Source: an uncultured Alphaproteobacteria bacterium (lineage in GTDB: Bacteria; Pseudomonadota; Alphaproteobacteria; HIMB59; GCA-002718135). Taken from it: a DNA stretch of 59,485 nucleotides. The translations under genes were made by a program, and so were the position numbers. The stretch is taken from NCBI GenBank assembly GCA_902592345.1, contig CACJEE010000005.1, positions 1 to 59,485 on the forward strand, in the 5' to 3' direction. Positions 9,542 to 17,164 of the stretch are shown here, in pieces (the stretch's first letter is position 1; every line of letters begins with the position of its first letter). The notes beneath the pieces were generated by a model. The model had not been told where the DNA came from. It searched no databases and saw nothing but the letters and a program-made list of their open reading frames with translations.

Positions 9542-10171
9542 ATGAACAAACTTATTTTACTTCGCCATGGTCAAAGTCAATGGAATCTTGAAAATAAATT
9601 TACAGGATGGAAAAATGTTCCATTGACCGAAAAAGGTGAGTTAGAAGCTAAAAAAGCCGGTGATTTAATAAAAAAGAACAAAATTCATATAGATTATGTA
9701 TTTAGTAGTGTTTTAGAGAGAGCAAACAAAACTGCAGAAATTGCATTAAAAGAGGCTGAACTTGAAAATTTATGGGATAATGATAAGTTATTGATGACTC
9801 GTAATGAAAATTTAAATGAAAGAGATTATGGAGATCTAGTTGGTTTAAATAAAAAAGAAACTGCTGAAAAATTTGGGAAGGAACAAGTACATATTTGGAG
9901 AAGGTCATTCGATACACCTCCTCCAAATGGAGAAAGTTTAAAAAATGTTGTTGATAGAGTTTCTCCTTATTTTAAAGAAAAAATTAAACCTCTTTTAGAG
10001 CAAAACAAAAATATACTAATTGTAGCTCATGGTAACTCTTTAAGAGCTATGATGATTGAACTTGAAATATATCAACCAGAAGAGATTTCTTCTATTGAAT
10101 TACCTACAGGTTCGCCGCTTTGTATTAATTTAAATAAAGGAAAGTTAGTTGATTTTTTTTATCTTTATTAA
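9542..10171 (+). CDS. gpmA: 2,3-bisphosphoglycerate-dependent phosphoglycerate mutase
   Basis: Glycolytic/gluconeogenic mutase interconverting 3- and 2-phosphoglycerate. The phosphohistidine motif LLRHGQSQWN has the acceptor His at residue 9. NERDYGDLVGLNK and the second catalytic histidine in IVAHGNSLRA are also present. The 209 aa length is the short bacterial dPGM form seen in alphaproteobacteria. The gene is divergent from fumC and its last 4 bases overlap the convergent sspB. Confidence 0.94.
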   Translation: MNKLILLRHGQSQWNLENKFTGWKNVPLTEKGELEAKKAGDLIKKNKIHIDYVFSSVLERANKTAEIALKEAELENLWDNDKLLMTRNENLNERDYGDLVGLNKKETAEKFGKEQVHIWRRSFDTPPPNGESLKNVVDRVSPYFKEKIKPLLEQNKNILIVAHGNSLRAMMIELEIYQPEEISSIELPTGSPLCINLNKGKLVDFFYLY

Positions 10172-10629
10172 TTTTTTTTAAAATTAGATAAATTAATTAC
10201 ATTTGATACATTATGATTTTTTTCATTATTTTTTAGATCTTTATTTTTCTTTTTTACTATTTCTTTTTTTATATCTTTATCAGATTTATTAAATTGATAA
10301 TTAAGTCCAAAATTAACAGAAGGATCAGCAAAAGAAATTATGGAATCAAACGATATTTTTAAATCAGATTTTTTATTATTAAAAGACAGTCCAATATTGA
10401 AGTCATTTTTATTTACTATTAGATGGTAATATTCATGTTGAATAACAATAGTCATTTCATTAGGATATTTTTCTACAAGCCAATTCGGAACCATGTTTTT
10501 AGGGTTATTTGTTTTAAAAGATATATAAAGATGATTATTTCCATCTAATCCATTTTTTTCGATTTCCTTTAAAATATCTATGAAAACATTTAATAAATTT
10601 TTGTTTAAAATTTTTTGATAGTCAGCCAT
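10168..10629 (-). CDS. sspB: SspB-type ClpXP adaptor
   Basis: Adaptor that delivers tmRNA-tagged peptides to the ClpXP protease. The fold-defining stretch LYISFKTNNPKNMVPNWL, then YPNEMTIVIQHEY and ISFADPSVNFGLNY, match the alphaproteobacterial SspB family. A lysine/asparagine-rich flexible tail ends in VINLSNFKK, the position and form of the ClpX-binding peptide in alpha-type SspB. At 153 aa the size fits. The tmRNA gene that makes the cognate tag is about 6.5 kb away in the same window. Confidence 0.88.
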   Translation of the reverse strand: MADYQKILNKNLLNVFIDILKEIEKNGLDGNNHLYISFKTNNPKNMVPNWLVEKYPNEMTIVIQHEYYHLIVNKNDFNIGLSFNNKKSDLKISFDSIISFADPSVNFGLNYQFNKSDKDIKKEIVKKKNKDLKNNEKNHNVSNVINLSNFKKN

Positions 10630-10745
10630 ATTAATATTTGAATATACTTAGATTAAAAATTACTCAGCAGTAAATATAATTTCAATATATATTTTTTTAT
10701 AAATTAATATAATTACTTAATATAAATTATATTTAAAAAAATTTA

Positions 10746-13190
10746 ATGAAAAATAACATACCAAATTCTTGTAAAGTTGTAGTAATTGGAGGTGGTGTTG
10801 CAGGTTGTTCAACCGCATACCATTTGGCAAAATTTGGCTGGAAAGATACAGTATTGTTAGAAAGAGATGTTATTACGTCTGGAACTACATGGCATGCAGC
10901 TGGATTAATAGGTCAACTTGGATCAAGTGCTACAATTACAAAGCTCAGAAACTATTCTTTAAATTTATATAAACAGCTTGAAAAAGAAACAGGTTTATCA
11001 ACAGGTTTAAAGCAAAATGGATCTCTCACAGTAGCCACTACTTCAGATAGGCTTGAAGAGCTGAAGAGACAAGTTACTTTTGCTCAACGCTTCGATATTG
11101 AGGCAAAAGAAGTTAATAAAGAAGAGATAAAAGAAATTTATCCGTTAATAAATGTTGATGATATTGTTGGGGGTGTTTTTATCGCAAGAGATGGGCAAGC
11201 AGACCCAGTAGGAGTTGCTAATGTTTTAGCTAAAGCTGCAAAACAAAATGGTGCCCAGATTATTGAGAAATGTCCAGTTAAAAAGATATTAAAAAAAAAT
11301 AATAAAATTTGTGGAGTTGAAACTCATATTGGAAAAATTGAATGTGAATATGTAGTTCTTGCTACAGGTATGTGGTCGAGACAAATAGCAGATGAAATCA
11401 ATGTTAGTATACCCTTGTATCCAGATGAACATTTTTATATTTTGAGTGAGCCAATAAAAGAAATAGACAGATCTTTACCAGTGCTTAGAGATTATAACAA
11501 CTGTTTGTATTTAAAAGAGGATGCTGGAAAATTATTAGTTGGTGTTTTTGAACCAAATGCAAAACCTGCATTTATAAATAATCACAGAGTTCCGGAAGAT
11601 TTTTCATTTGGAGAGTTACCTGAGGATTTTGATCACTTTGAGCCTTATTTAATTAATGCAATGAACCGTATACCGAGTCTTGAAAAATCAGGAATAAGAA
11701 AATTTTTTAATGGCCCAGAGTCCTTCACACCAGATACAAATTATTTATTAGGCGAAACTCCTGAGGTAAAAAATTTATATATGTGCGGAGGTTTCAATAG
11801 TATAGGAATTGTAAGCTCAGGTGGAGCTGGAAAAATAACTGCAGAATGGATGATTAACGGTGAGATATATGAAGATGTTTTCTCTCTTGACATTTCTAGA
11901 TTTGAAAAATTTCATTCAGACTTAGAATTCATAACTGAAAGAGTAACAGAAACCTTAGGTAACTTATATGCAATGCATTGGCCTTACAAACAACATACTA
12001 CCTCAAGGAATCTTAGATTACTTCCTTATCATGATCACTTAAAAGCAAAAGGTGCATGTTTTGGCCAGTCTGCAGCTTATGAGAGACCTATGTGGTATGC
12101 TTTAAATGGTAAAAATGCTGAATATAAATACAGTTATGGATATCAAAATTGGTATGATGCAGCAAAATATGAAACAATTAATGCTAGGAAACATGTTGCG
12201 CTTTTTGAATTATCACCATTTGCAAAGTTTGAGCTTAGTGGTGAAAAAACTCACTCTTCTCTTCAATACATTTGCGCGAATAACATAAAAAATGAAGTAG
12301 GCTCAATTACTTACACGCAAATGCTTAATTCAAGAGGAGGAATTGAGGCTGATTTAACCGTTACTTGCATTCATAAAAATAAATTTAGAATAGTTACAGG
12401 ATCTAGTGTCAGAGCTCATGATAAAAAACATATTTTGAAATACCTAGATCATTCAATAGATTTTAAAGACATAACTGATGATTTTGCTTGTATTGGAATA
12501 TTTGGTCCAAAAAGCAGAGCTTTAGTTACAAAAATTTTTGGTGACAATTTTTCAAATAATGAATTTAAGTTTGGAACTGGAAAAAATATTAAACTCAATG
12601 GAATTGAAATGTGGTTTCAAAGAATCTCATATGTAGGTGAGCTTGGTTGGGAAATTTATATTCCAATTGAAAAATCAAGAGAGATTTATGAATTAATAGT
12701 AAGTGTAGAGAAAGAATTTGATTTAGTGCACGCAGGAGCACACTCTATGGACATTATGAGAATGGAAAAAGGTTATTTACATTGGGGACATGATATATCA
12801 CCAGCAGAAAATCCTTTTGAAGCCCATCTCGGATTTGCTATTAAGCTAAATAAAAAAGAAAATTTTATTGGCAAAGAATATTTAACAAATGAAAAAAATT
12901 TAATAAAAAAAAGACTTACTATGTTCACCGTTGATCACTCCAAACCGGGAAATCCATTAATTTTACACGACGAGCCAATATTTTTTAAAAATCACATAGT
13001 CGGAGAGACAACTTCAGGAAATTATTCTTTTAACTATGATAAAAACTTAGTTTTTGGCTATATAGATAAGAAACTAAAACTAGCAAATAATATAGAAAAA
13101 TTAGAAGTAGAAATAGCAAAAAAACGTTATAAACTCACTTTGCTTGAAAAACCATTACATGATCCTTCCAACCTTTTTACTAATGCATAG
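10746..13190 (+). CDS. FAD-dependent dimethylglycine/sarcosine dehydrogenase-like protein
   Basis: An 814 aa flavoprotein with the DMGDH/sarcosine dehydrogenase architecture. A DAO-type FAD domain comes first (VVVIGGGVAGCSTAYHLA, residues 11-28), with a TSGTTWHAAGL motif whose His 50 is the likely covalent FAD site. It is followed by an FAO_M linker (about 375-430), a GCV_T aminomethyl-folate domain and a GCV_T C-terminal barrel to the end. Such enzymes oxidise N-methylated glycines and pass the one-carbon unit to tetrahydrofolate, a typical route in marine bacteria that use glycine betaine. The exact substrate is not decided by sequence. The promoter region is shared with divergent sspB. Confidence 0.85.
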   Translation: MKNNIPNSCKVVVIGGGVAGCSTAYHLAKFGWKDTVLLERDVITSGTTWHAAGLIGQLGSSATITKLRNYSLNLYKQLEKETGLSTGLKQNGSLTVATTSDRLEELKRQVTFAQRFDIEAKEVNKEEIKEIYPLINVDDIVGGVFIARDGQADPVGVANVLAKAAKQNGAQIIEKCPVKKILKKNNKICGVETHIGKIECEYVVLATGMWSRQIADEINVSIPLYPDEHFYILSEPIKEIDRSLPVLRDYNNCLYLKEDAGKLLVGVFEPNAKPAFINNHRVPEDFSFGELPEDFDHFEPYLINAMNRIPSLEKSGIRKFFNGPESFTPDTNYLLGETPEVKNLYMCGGFNSIGIVSSGGAGKITAEWMINGEIYEDVFSLDISRFEKFHSDLEFITERVTETLGNLYAMHWPYKQHTTSRNLRLLPYHDHLKAKGACFGQSAAYERPMWYALNGKNAEYKYSYGYQNWYDAAKYETINARKHVALFELSPFAKFELSGEKTHSSLQYICANNIKNEVGSITYTQMLNSRGGIEADLTVTCIHKNKFRIVTGSSVRAHDKKHILKYLDHSIDFKDITDDFACIGIFGPKSRALVTKIFGDNFSNNEFKFGTGKNIKLNGIEMWFQRISYVGELGWEIYIPIEKSREIYELIVSVEKEFDLVHAGAHSMDIMRMEKGYLHWGHDISPAENPFEAHLGFAIKLNKKENFIGKEYLTNEKNLIKKRLTMFTVDHSKPGNPLILHDEPIFFKNHIVGETTSGNYSFNYDKNLVFGYIDKKLKLANNIEKLEVEIAKKRYKLTLLEKPLHDPSNLFTNA

Positions 13191-13196
13191 TTTATA

Positions 13197-13799
13197 ATGC
13201 TAGACAACTTATACTTCTATATTAACTTCATGCATCAAAATTTGGAAAATAATTATATTATTTTTTTTTTACTTTATTTTTTTACAATAATTTGTTTTTT
13301 TGCATTTTCTCTTCCTGGTGGCCCTATTCCTATAATGGCATCAGGATTTTTTTTTGGATTTTACGTAGGATTTTTTATAAATATTTTTTCAGTTTTAATT
13401 GGAAGTTATTTTTTTGTGTTTTTTGCACAAAATATTCTTAAAAAATTTTTCAATAAATTTTATCTGAAACTTTCAACAAAATTTAACAATATTATAAAAG
13501 ACTCAACCTATGAGTATCTAATAATTTTTAGATTAATTCAAGGTAATCCATTATTTGTGCAAAATTTGTGCTTATCTTTTCTTGATATTTCTAAAATTAA
13601 ATTTTTTATAACATCTTTTCTTGGTTTAAGTCCTCCAATTCTAATTTTTACATATATTGGAAGTAAATTTTATGAAATTTATGAAATTAAAAATATAAAT
13701 TATTCAGAAATTATCTCAAAAGATTTTCTTCTATTTATTTCAATAATAATTTTACTACTAATATTTAGAATATTTTATAAAAAAAAAATAAAAAAATAA
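13197..13799 (+). CDS. TVP38/TMEM64-family (VTT domain) membrane protein
   Basis: A 200 aa integral membrane protein with five or so hydrophobic segments. It carries the VTT-domain pattern: a re-entrant-like LPGGPIPIMASGFFFGF near residues 40-56, then GSYFFVFFAQNIL, FRLIQGNPLFVQNL and a C-terminal SPPILIFTYIGS segment. Members of this DedA-related superfamily are implicated in lipid or small-molecule transport across membranes, but the function here is unknown. It starts six bases after the dehydrogenase stop. A second in-frame ATG at 13230 could also serve as start. Confidence 0.75.
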   Translation: MLDNLYFYINFMHQNLENNYIIFFLLYFFTIICFFAFSLPGGPIPIMASGFFFGFYVGFFINIFSVLIGSYFFVFFAQNILKKFFNKFYLKLSTKFNNIIKDSTYEYLIIFRLIQGNPLFVQNLCLSFLDISKIKFFITSFLGLSPPILIFTYIGSKFYEIYEIKNINYSEIISKDFLLFISIIILLLIFRIFYKKKIKK

Positions 13800-13947
13800 G
13801 TATTTAATCACTATTTTTTTTCAAAAATTAATTCTCTATTCAATTGAATTTAGTTATTTTATACTTTCAATGTAAAATAAAAAATTATCTATTTTCTTTT
13901 CAAATTTTTTAACTTCGTTGTTTTTATTGCTCTAAATAACTTATAAC

Positions 13948-14646
13948 TTATTTATAACATACTAGTATTAAATTTGATGTTAAGAAAAAAATTTTATATT
14001 TTAAAATTTTAAATTTTTTTATATTCAATTTTTTACATATTTTTTTTAATTCCTTAATAGTCAATAGATTTAAATTTTCTTCTTTTGAATAAAAATTCAG
14101 TTTTAAAAATTTTAAAATTTTTCTGTGTAATTTTTTTGGTAACCAATGGATAAATGGCAAAATTGTATGGAAGTCTATAGGATAAAGTCTATTTGGAGTT
14201 TGTATAAAAACACTTTCTTTAGAAATTCTAAGCATTTCTTTGACAAATAATACTTGATTTTCAAATGAACCTACATGTTCAATAGTTGCGTTTGAGTGCA
14301 CTATGTCAAAAGAATTATCTTCAAGTATCGTATTTAAGGCATCACCAATTATTACTTTTTTGATATTTTTATATTTTTTTTGCAAGATTCTACAATTTTG
14401 ATTTGATAAACAGGCTACGTTTGGATTATCTTTTATACTTTCTAAAAAAATATTATGTTCTTTGTCTATAGAAGGTGTACTTCCTATATCAATAATACTC
14501 TTATCTTTAGAATAATTAATATTAATGAGAAATAAATTAAAAAATTCATTACGAGTATTTAAGGTGATTTTTTGGATTGTTTTATAAAAAAATGATTTTT
14601 TTGCCTCCCAATAGGTTTCGTTTTGATGTTTAATAATATTGGACAT
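13948..14646 (-). CDS. Class I SAM-dependent methyltransferase
   Basis: A 232 aa protein, counting from the ATG at 14646, with a Methyltransf_11 type fold: motif I SIIDIGSTPS, motif IV NSFDIVHSNATIEHVG, then EMLRISKESVFIQTPNR. It resembles methyltransferases of surface polysaccharide clusters; the substrate is unknown. An upstream ATG at 14679 would add 11 codons. That extension would be encoded by a repeat that occurs elsewhere without this gene, so the inner start is preferred. It is the last gene of the accessory segment downstream of ssrA, and very AT-rich. Bases 13800-13947 after it hold nothing recognisable. Confidence 0.75.
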   Translation of the reverse strand: MSNIIKHQNETYWEAKKSFFYKTIQKITLNTRNEFFNLFLININYSKDKSIIDIGSTPSIDKEHNIFLESIKDNPNVACLSNQNCRILQKKYKNIKKVIIGDALNTILEDNSFDIVHSNATIEHVGSFENQVLFVKEMLRISKESVFIQTPNRLYPIDFHTILPFIHWLPKKLHRKILKFLKLNFYSKEENLNLLTIKELKKICKKLNIKKFKILKYKIFFLTSNLILVCYK

Positions 14647-14656
14647 ATTTTTTACA

Positions 14657-14669
14657 GGGCGTTCTTTTG
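14657..14669 (+). repeat. ssrA 3'-end repeat, copy F
   Basis: GGGCGTTCTTTTG matches 12 of 13 bases of the + strand reading of the ssrA 3' end (GGGCGTTCTGTTG, 16995-17007) in the same orientation. It lies 10 bases upstream of the preferred methyltransferase start. Confidence 0.6.
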
Positions 14670-14737
14670 ATAATCTCAAGCAGGATAATTAGCATATTTA
14701 CTTACTAATTGGAATTTCTTACTTGAAAACTTCGTTT

Positions 14738-14752
14738 AGTGGAGCATCTGTT
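14738..14752 (+). repeat. ssrA 3'-end repeat, copy E (degenerate)
   Basis: AGTGGAGCATCTGTT aligns with the ssrA end AGTGGGGCGTTCTGTT with one gap and two mismatches. It lies just downstream of the FkbM gene. It is the weakest copy together with D, and on its own would not be convincing. Confidence 0.4.
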
Positions 14753-14788
14753 TTGAGCTCTTTTTGTGTTTTGATTTAGTTGAAATGA

Positions 14789-15457
14789 TTAATAATGAGA
14801 TTTAAACCATTTTTTTTTTGGATCTATATCATTTAAGATTTTTATGAATTTTAAATACTTATTGTTCAAAAATTTATTTTTTCTTTCTGAACTTCCGTGT
14901 AATTCACATATGACTTTTTCAATTTTATTTTTATTTTCAATAATTTCAGGAAAAATATTGTATTCATAACCTTCAATATCTATTTTTATCAAATTAATAT
15001 AATTAAATTGATTTAGTATGTCTATAATCGATACTATTTCGGTAATTTGATAATTGTTTTTAACAATATTTTCTTTTTGTCCTATTAGAGACGAACCTGT
15101 AGAAAATTTTAATGGATTTTCATAATGCAATTTATGATAATATAAATTTGCTTTTTCATTTTTATCTCCAACTGCCTTGTTTATAAGAACAATTTTTTTA
15201 TGATGTTTAAATCTTTTTGCTAGAACTTTAAAAGCATTATTATTAGGTTCATAGCAGTAAATATTACAGTTATATAAATCCAAGATACATTGTGATATAT
15301 CACCAACATTTGCTCCAAAATCTAAAACGACCGAGTTTTGATCAAGTTTTAAATCTAAAAAACTTTTATATTTTTTGAATTGTATAAATTTATAAAGAAA
15401 TATTCTTATTAATTTTATACTATAAAGAAATGTGATTAATGTATTTTTTTGGTTCAT
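14789..15457 (-). CDS. FkbM family methyltransferase
   Basis: A 222 aa protein with the FkbM pattern: SAM-binding VVLDFGANVGDISQ, CYEPNNNAF, KAVGDKNEKANLYY, TGSSLIGQ, and the C-terminal LIKIDIEGYEYNIF. FkbM enzymes O-methylate sugars and other small molecules and are common in surface glycan and variable regions. A basic, aromatic N-terminal segment precedes the fold. The gene lies alone between repeat copies D and E in the segment downstream of ssrA. Confidence 0.85.
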   Translation of the reverse strand: MNQKNTLITFLYSIKLIRIFLYKFIQFKKYKSFLDLKLDQNSVVLDFGANVGDISQCILDLYNCNIYCYEPNNNAFKVLAKRFKHHKKIVLINKAVGDKNEKANLYYHKLHYENPLKFSTGSSLIGQKENIVKNNYQITEIVSIIDILNQFNYINLIKIDIEGYEYNIFPEIIENKNKIEKVICELHGSSERKNKFLNNKYLKFIKILNDIDPKKKWFKSHY

Positions 15458-15523
15458 TTAGAAATGGTAAAATTTAATAGATATAATTTAACATAATCAA
15501 ATTAAAATATTACAATAATTAAA

Positions 15524-15540
15524 GGGGGTGTTCTGTTCTC
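15524..15540 (+). repeat. ssrA 3'-end repeat, copy D (degenerate)
   Basis: GGGGGTGTTCTGTTCTC shares the 8-mer GTTCTGTT and the preceding G run with the ssrA 3' end, in the same orientation. It is followed by an unexplained GC-richer stretch to about 15571. Confidence 0.45.
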
Positions 15541-15591
15541 TCAGACATCGTCCCTAAGTCTCAGAATATAACACATTTTTATTTAAAAAGA

Positions 15592-15957
15592 TTATTTTTC
15601 TAACTTTTCCCATTCAGCTATACCACCGGTAATATTCTTAACATTTTTAATACCCATGTCTTGCATTGTTTTAGTTGATAAAGTGCCTTGACCACCAACA
15701 CCACAAAATACAATATATTCTTTGTCTGGGTTTTCTTTGAAAAATTTATTTTCTAGAGGACTACCTTCTGCTAAATAAAATTCAAGGAATGCTCTATCCA
15801 AATGAATTGCATTTCCTATTGTACCCTTAGTAAAACTTTCTTTATCCCTAACATCAATAAATTGTACATTTGGATCATTTAGTTTTTCTTTAACCTCTGA
15901 CACAGAAATATTTTTAATTTCATTTTTAACACTCATTAAATCTTCAAATTTTTTCAT
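15592..15957 (-). CDS. Single-domain rhodanese-like protein
   Basis: A 121 aa rhodanese domain with FIDVRDKESFTKGTI, active-site loop CGVGGQG starting at Cys 85, and NITGGIAEWEK at the end. The catalytic cysteine is kept, so sulfurtransferase activity (thiosulfate or persulfide) is plausible. The partner is unknown. A clear ribosome binding site (GAGGAG) lies about 5-10 bases before the ATG. The gene sits alone between repeat copies C and D. Confidence 0.88.
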   Translation of the reverse strand: MKKFEDLMSVKNEIKNISVSEVKEKLNDPNVQFIDVRDKESFTKGTIGNAIHLDRAFLEFYLAEGSPLENKFFKENPDKEYIVFCGVGGQGTLSTKTMQDMGIKNVKNITGGIAEWEKLEK

Positions 15958-15982
15958 TTTCTCCTCATCTCATTAATATGTT

Positions 15983-16002
15983 GCGTTCTGTTGCCTTGTG
16001 CT
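15983..16002 (+). repeat. ssrA 3'-end repeat, copy C (best match)
   Basis: GCGTTCTGTTGCC at 15983-15995 is identical over 13 bases to 16997-17009 inside ssrA. Two mismatches and then a further shared GTGC follow, giving 17 of 19 matches. Same orientation as the ssrA copy, 1,014 bases away. A chance match of this quality is very unlikely in AT-rich DNA. Confidence 0.8.
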
Positions 16003-16009
16003 TTAACAT

Positions 16010-16417
16010 TTATTTTAGACTATCTATATAAGATAAAAAATTATTAATTTCTACAAATTCACAAAGCCCTATTGGAAACATTTCTCTAGTTGTAAATCCT
16101 CCCCCAGTCATTGTCCAGACATCAACTCTCAAAGAATTAAGTTCAACAGAATAAAGTCTATCTCTAATGTTATTTTTATTTGAGAATATGTTAATATAAG
16201 AGAGTTCTAAATCTACATCATAATAATATTCATTAATTGTAGTTATTTTGTTAAGATCTGTACTAATAACCTTCACTCTAGTAGATGAAATAAATTCAAA
16301 TCCCCATAGTAATGTTGAACACAATAATTGATTATTTGAAAAATCTTTTTTTGTAAAAGCTATAGACGAAGGTGCACAAAAAAATAAAAATATAAAAATA
16401 AATAATTTTTTTTTCAT
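16010..16417 (-). CDS. Secreted protein of unknown function
   Basis: A 135 aa protein from the ATG at 16417, starting with a clear signal peptide (MKKKLFIFIFLFFCAPSSIAF, cleavage near Ala 20). The mature part has two cysteines (in LLCSTLLW and GLCEF) that could form a periplasmic disulfide, a YYYDVDLELSYI strand-like stretch and a GGGFTTREM motif. The family is not recognised. The open frame extends 40 codons upstream to 16537, but that part encodes a repeat and has no signal peptide, so the inner start is chosen. It lies between repeat copies B and C. Confidence 0.65.
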   Translation of the reverse strand: MKKKLFIFIFLFFCAPSSIAFTKKDFSNNQLLCSTLLWGFEFISSTRVKVISTDLNKITTINEYYYDVDLELSYINIFSNKNNIRDRLYSVELNSLRVDVWTMTGGGFTTREMFPIGLCEFVEINNFLSYIDSLK

Positions 16418-16425
16418 ATAAAAAA

Positions 16426-16440
16426 GAGCGTTCTGCTGCC
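16426..16440 (+). repeat. ssrA 3'-end repeat, copy B
   Basis: GCGTTCTGCTGCC at 16428-16440 matches 12 of 13 bases of the ssrA end, preceded by GA where ssrA has GG. Same orientation. It lies about 10 bases upstream of the secreted protein's start codon. Confidence 0.75.
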
Positions 16441-16530
16441 CTTCATTTAATGAATAATAACAGAATATATGAGTTTTTGTAAACACTTTGTTGTAGAATT
16501 CGTTGTAGATGGTAGTATTGTAATAAGAAA

Positions 16531-16551
16531 AAAACACTTCAAATGTGTTTT
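16531..16551. terminator. Weak bidirectional hairpin
   Basis: AAAACAC (16531-16537) and GTGTTTT (16545-16551) pair over 7 bases around a 7-base loop, flanked by an A run. It lies in the 192-base space between repeat copy B and the VanZ-like gene. Only two G-C pairs support the stem, so a terminator role is uncertain. Confidence 0.3.
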
Positions 16552-16617
16552 GTGAAATATAGAATTTTATAATGATAATTTTATTAAAAAGTTAATTTTC
16601 TAATTATAAATTTAATT

Positions 16618-16989
16618 GTGAAAAAAATTTTTAAAATAATATCTTTTTTTTATTTAATTGTTCTTTCAGTGGCGCTTTTAATTCCTTTAAATCTTTTTAT
16701 AGTTACTCAATTTGTTGCATTAGAAAAACAACCCAGCAACAATAATTCTTTTATAATTCACTTAGTGCTTTTTTTTATTCTGTATTTACTGTTTTATTTT
16801 TCTTTTTTTAATAAATATAAAATCTTATTATTTTGCATAATTTATTCTGTATTAGTTGAAATATTGCAAATATTTACTTCAAGAGGTTTTCAAATTTTTG
16901 ATATTATATTTAACTTGATAGGAGTATTGTCTTCTTTTTTAATTTTATTATTTTTTACAAAAATAATAGGAGAAAAAGGGAAATTCTAA
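16618..16989 (+). CDS. VanZ-like family membrane protein
   Basis: A 123 aa protein with four predicted membrane helices and the VanZ signature in helix 3-4: VLVEILQIFTSRGFQIFDII followed by FNLIGVLSSFL. VanZ-like proteins are poorly understood; the founding member confers low-level teicoplanin resistance. The start is GTG at 16618, since the first in-frame ATG would be too far in. It is the only gene of the segment that runs opposite to ssrA. It ends four bases before the ssrA 3' hairpin. Confidence 0.78.
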   Translation: MKKIFKIISFFYLIVLSVALLIPLNLFIVTQFVALEKQPSNNNSFIIHLVLFFILYLLFYFSFFNKYKILLFCIIYSVLVEILQIFTSRGFQIFDIIFNLIGVLSSFLILLFFTKIIGEKGKF

Positions 16990-17038
16990 AAGTGGGGCGT
17001 TCTGTTGCCCGGTGCCCCAAACCGCGCTAGCCTAGTAT

Positions 17039-17071
17039 CTAGGCAGCGATAGCTAATCTATTATCGTTAGC
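17039..17071 (-). other. tmRNA proteolysis-tag reading frame
   Basis: Within ssrA the resume codon GCT opens the frame ANDNRLAIAA followed by TAG. With the alanine carried by the tmRNA, the tag is AANDNRLAIAA, 11 residues. It keeps the AANDN part expected to bind SspB and the terminal AA recognised by ClpX. Confidence 0.88.
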
Positions 17072-17155
17072 GTTTATAAAAATAGCCCGATAACGGCGGA
17101 ACAATGCCGAGCAAAGTCTTTATCTTTTAGTCAACGTCAAACCTATTTCGCCCCC

Positions 17156-17164
17156 ATAGTTTTA
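17156..17164 (-). other. tmRNA intervening segment (9 nt)
   Basis: Only 9 bases (TAAAACTAT on the minus strand) separate the CCA of the acceptor piece from the first G of the coding piece. This segment must be cut out to give the two-piece RNA. It is read directly from the positions of the paired acceptor-stem strands. Confidence 0.75.

Noticed and set aside
13905-13930. A possible seventh ssrA-like copy (TTCGTTG region) after the methyltransferase gene
   Set aside because: Only about seven matching bases with a gap; not distinguishable from chance.
16418-16537. N-terminal extension of the secreted protein
   Set aside because: It would hide the signal peptide in the middle and is encoded by repeat copy B and random AT-rich sequence.
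13948-17018. A conventional integron or prophage explanation
   Set aside because: No integrase, attC-like folded site or phage structural gene is visible in the window; the repeats match ssrA instead.
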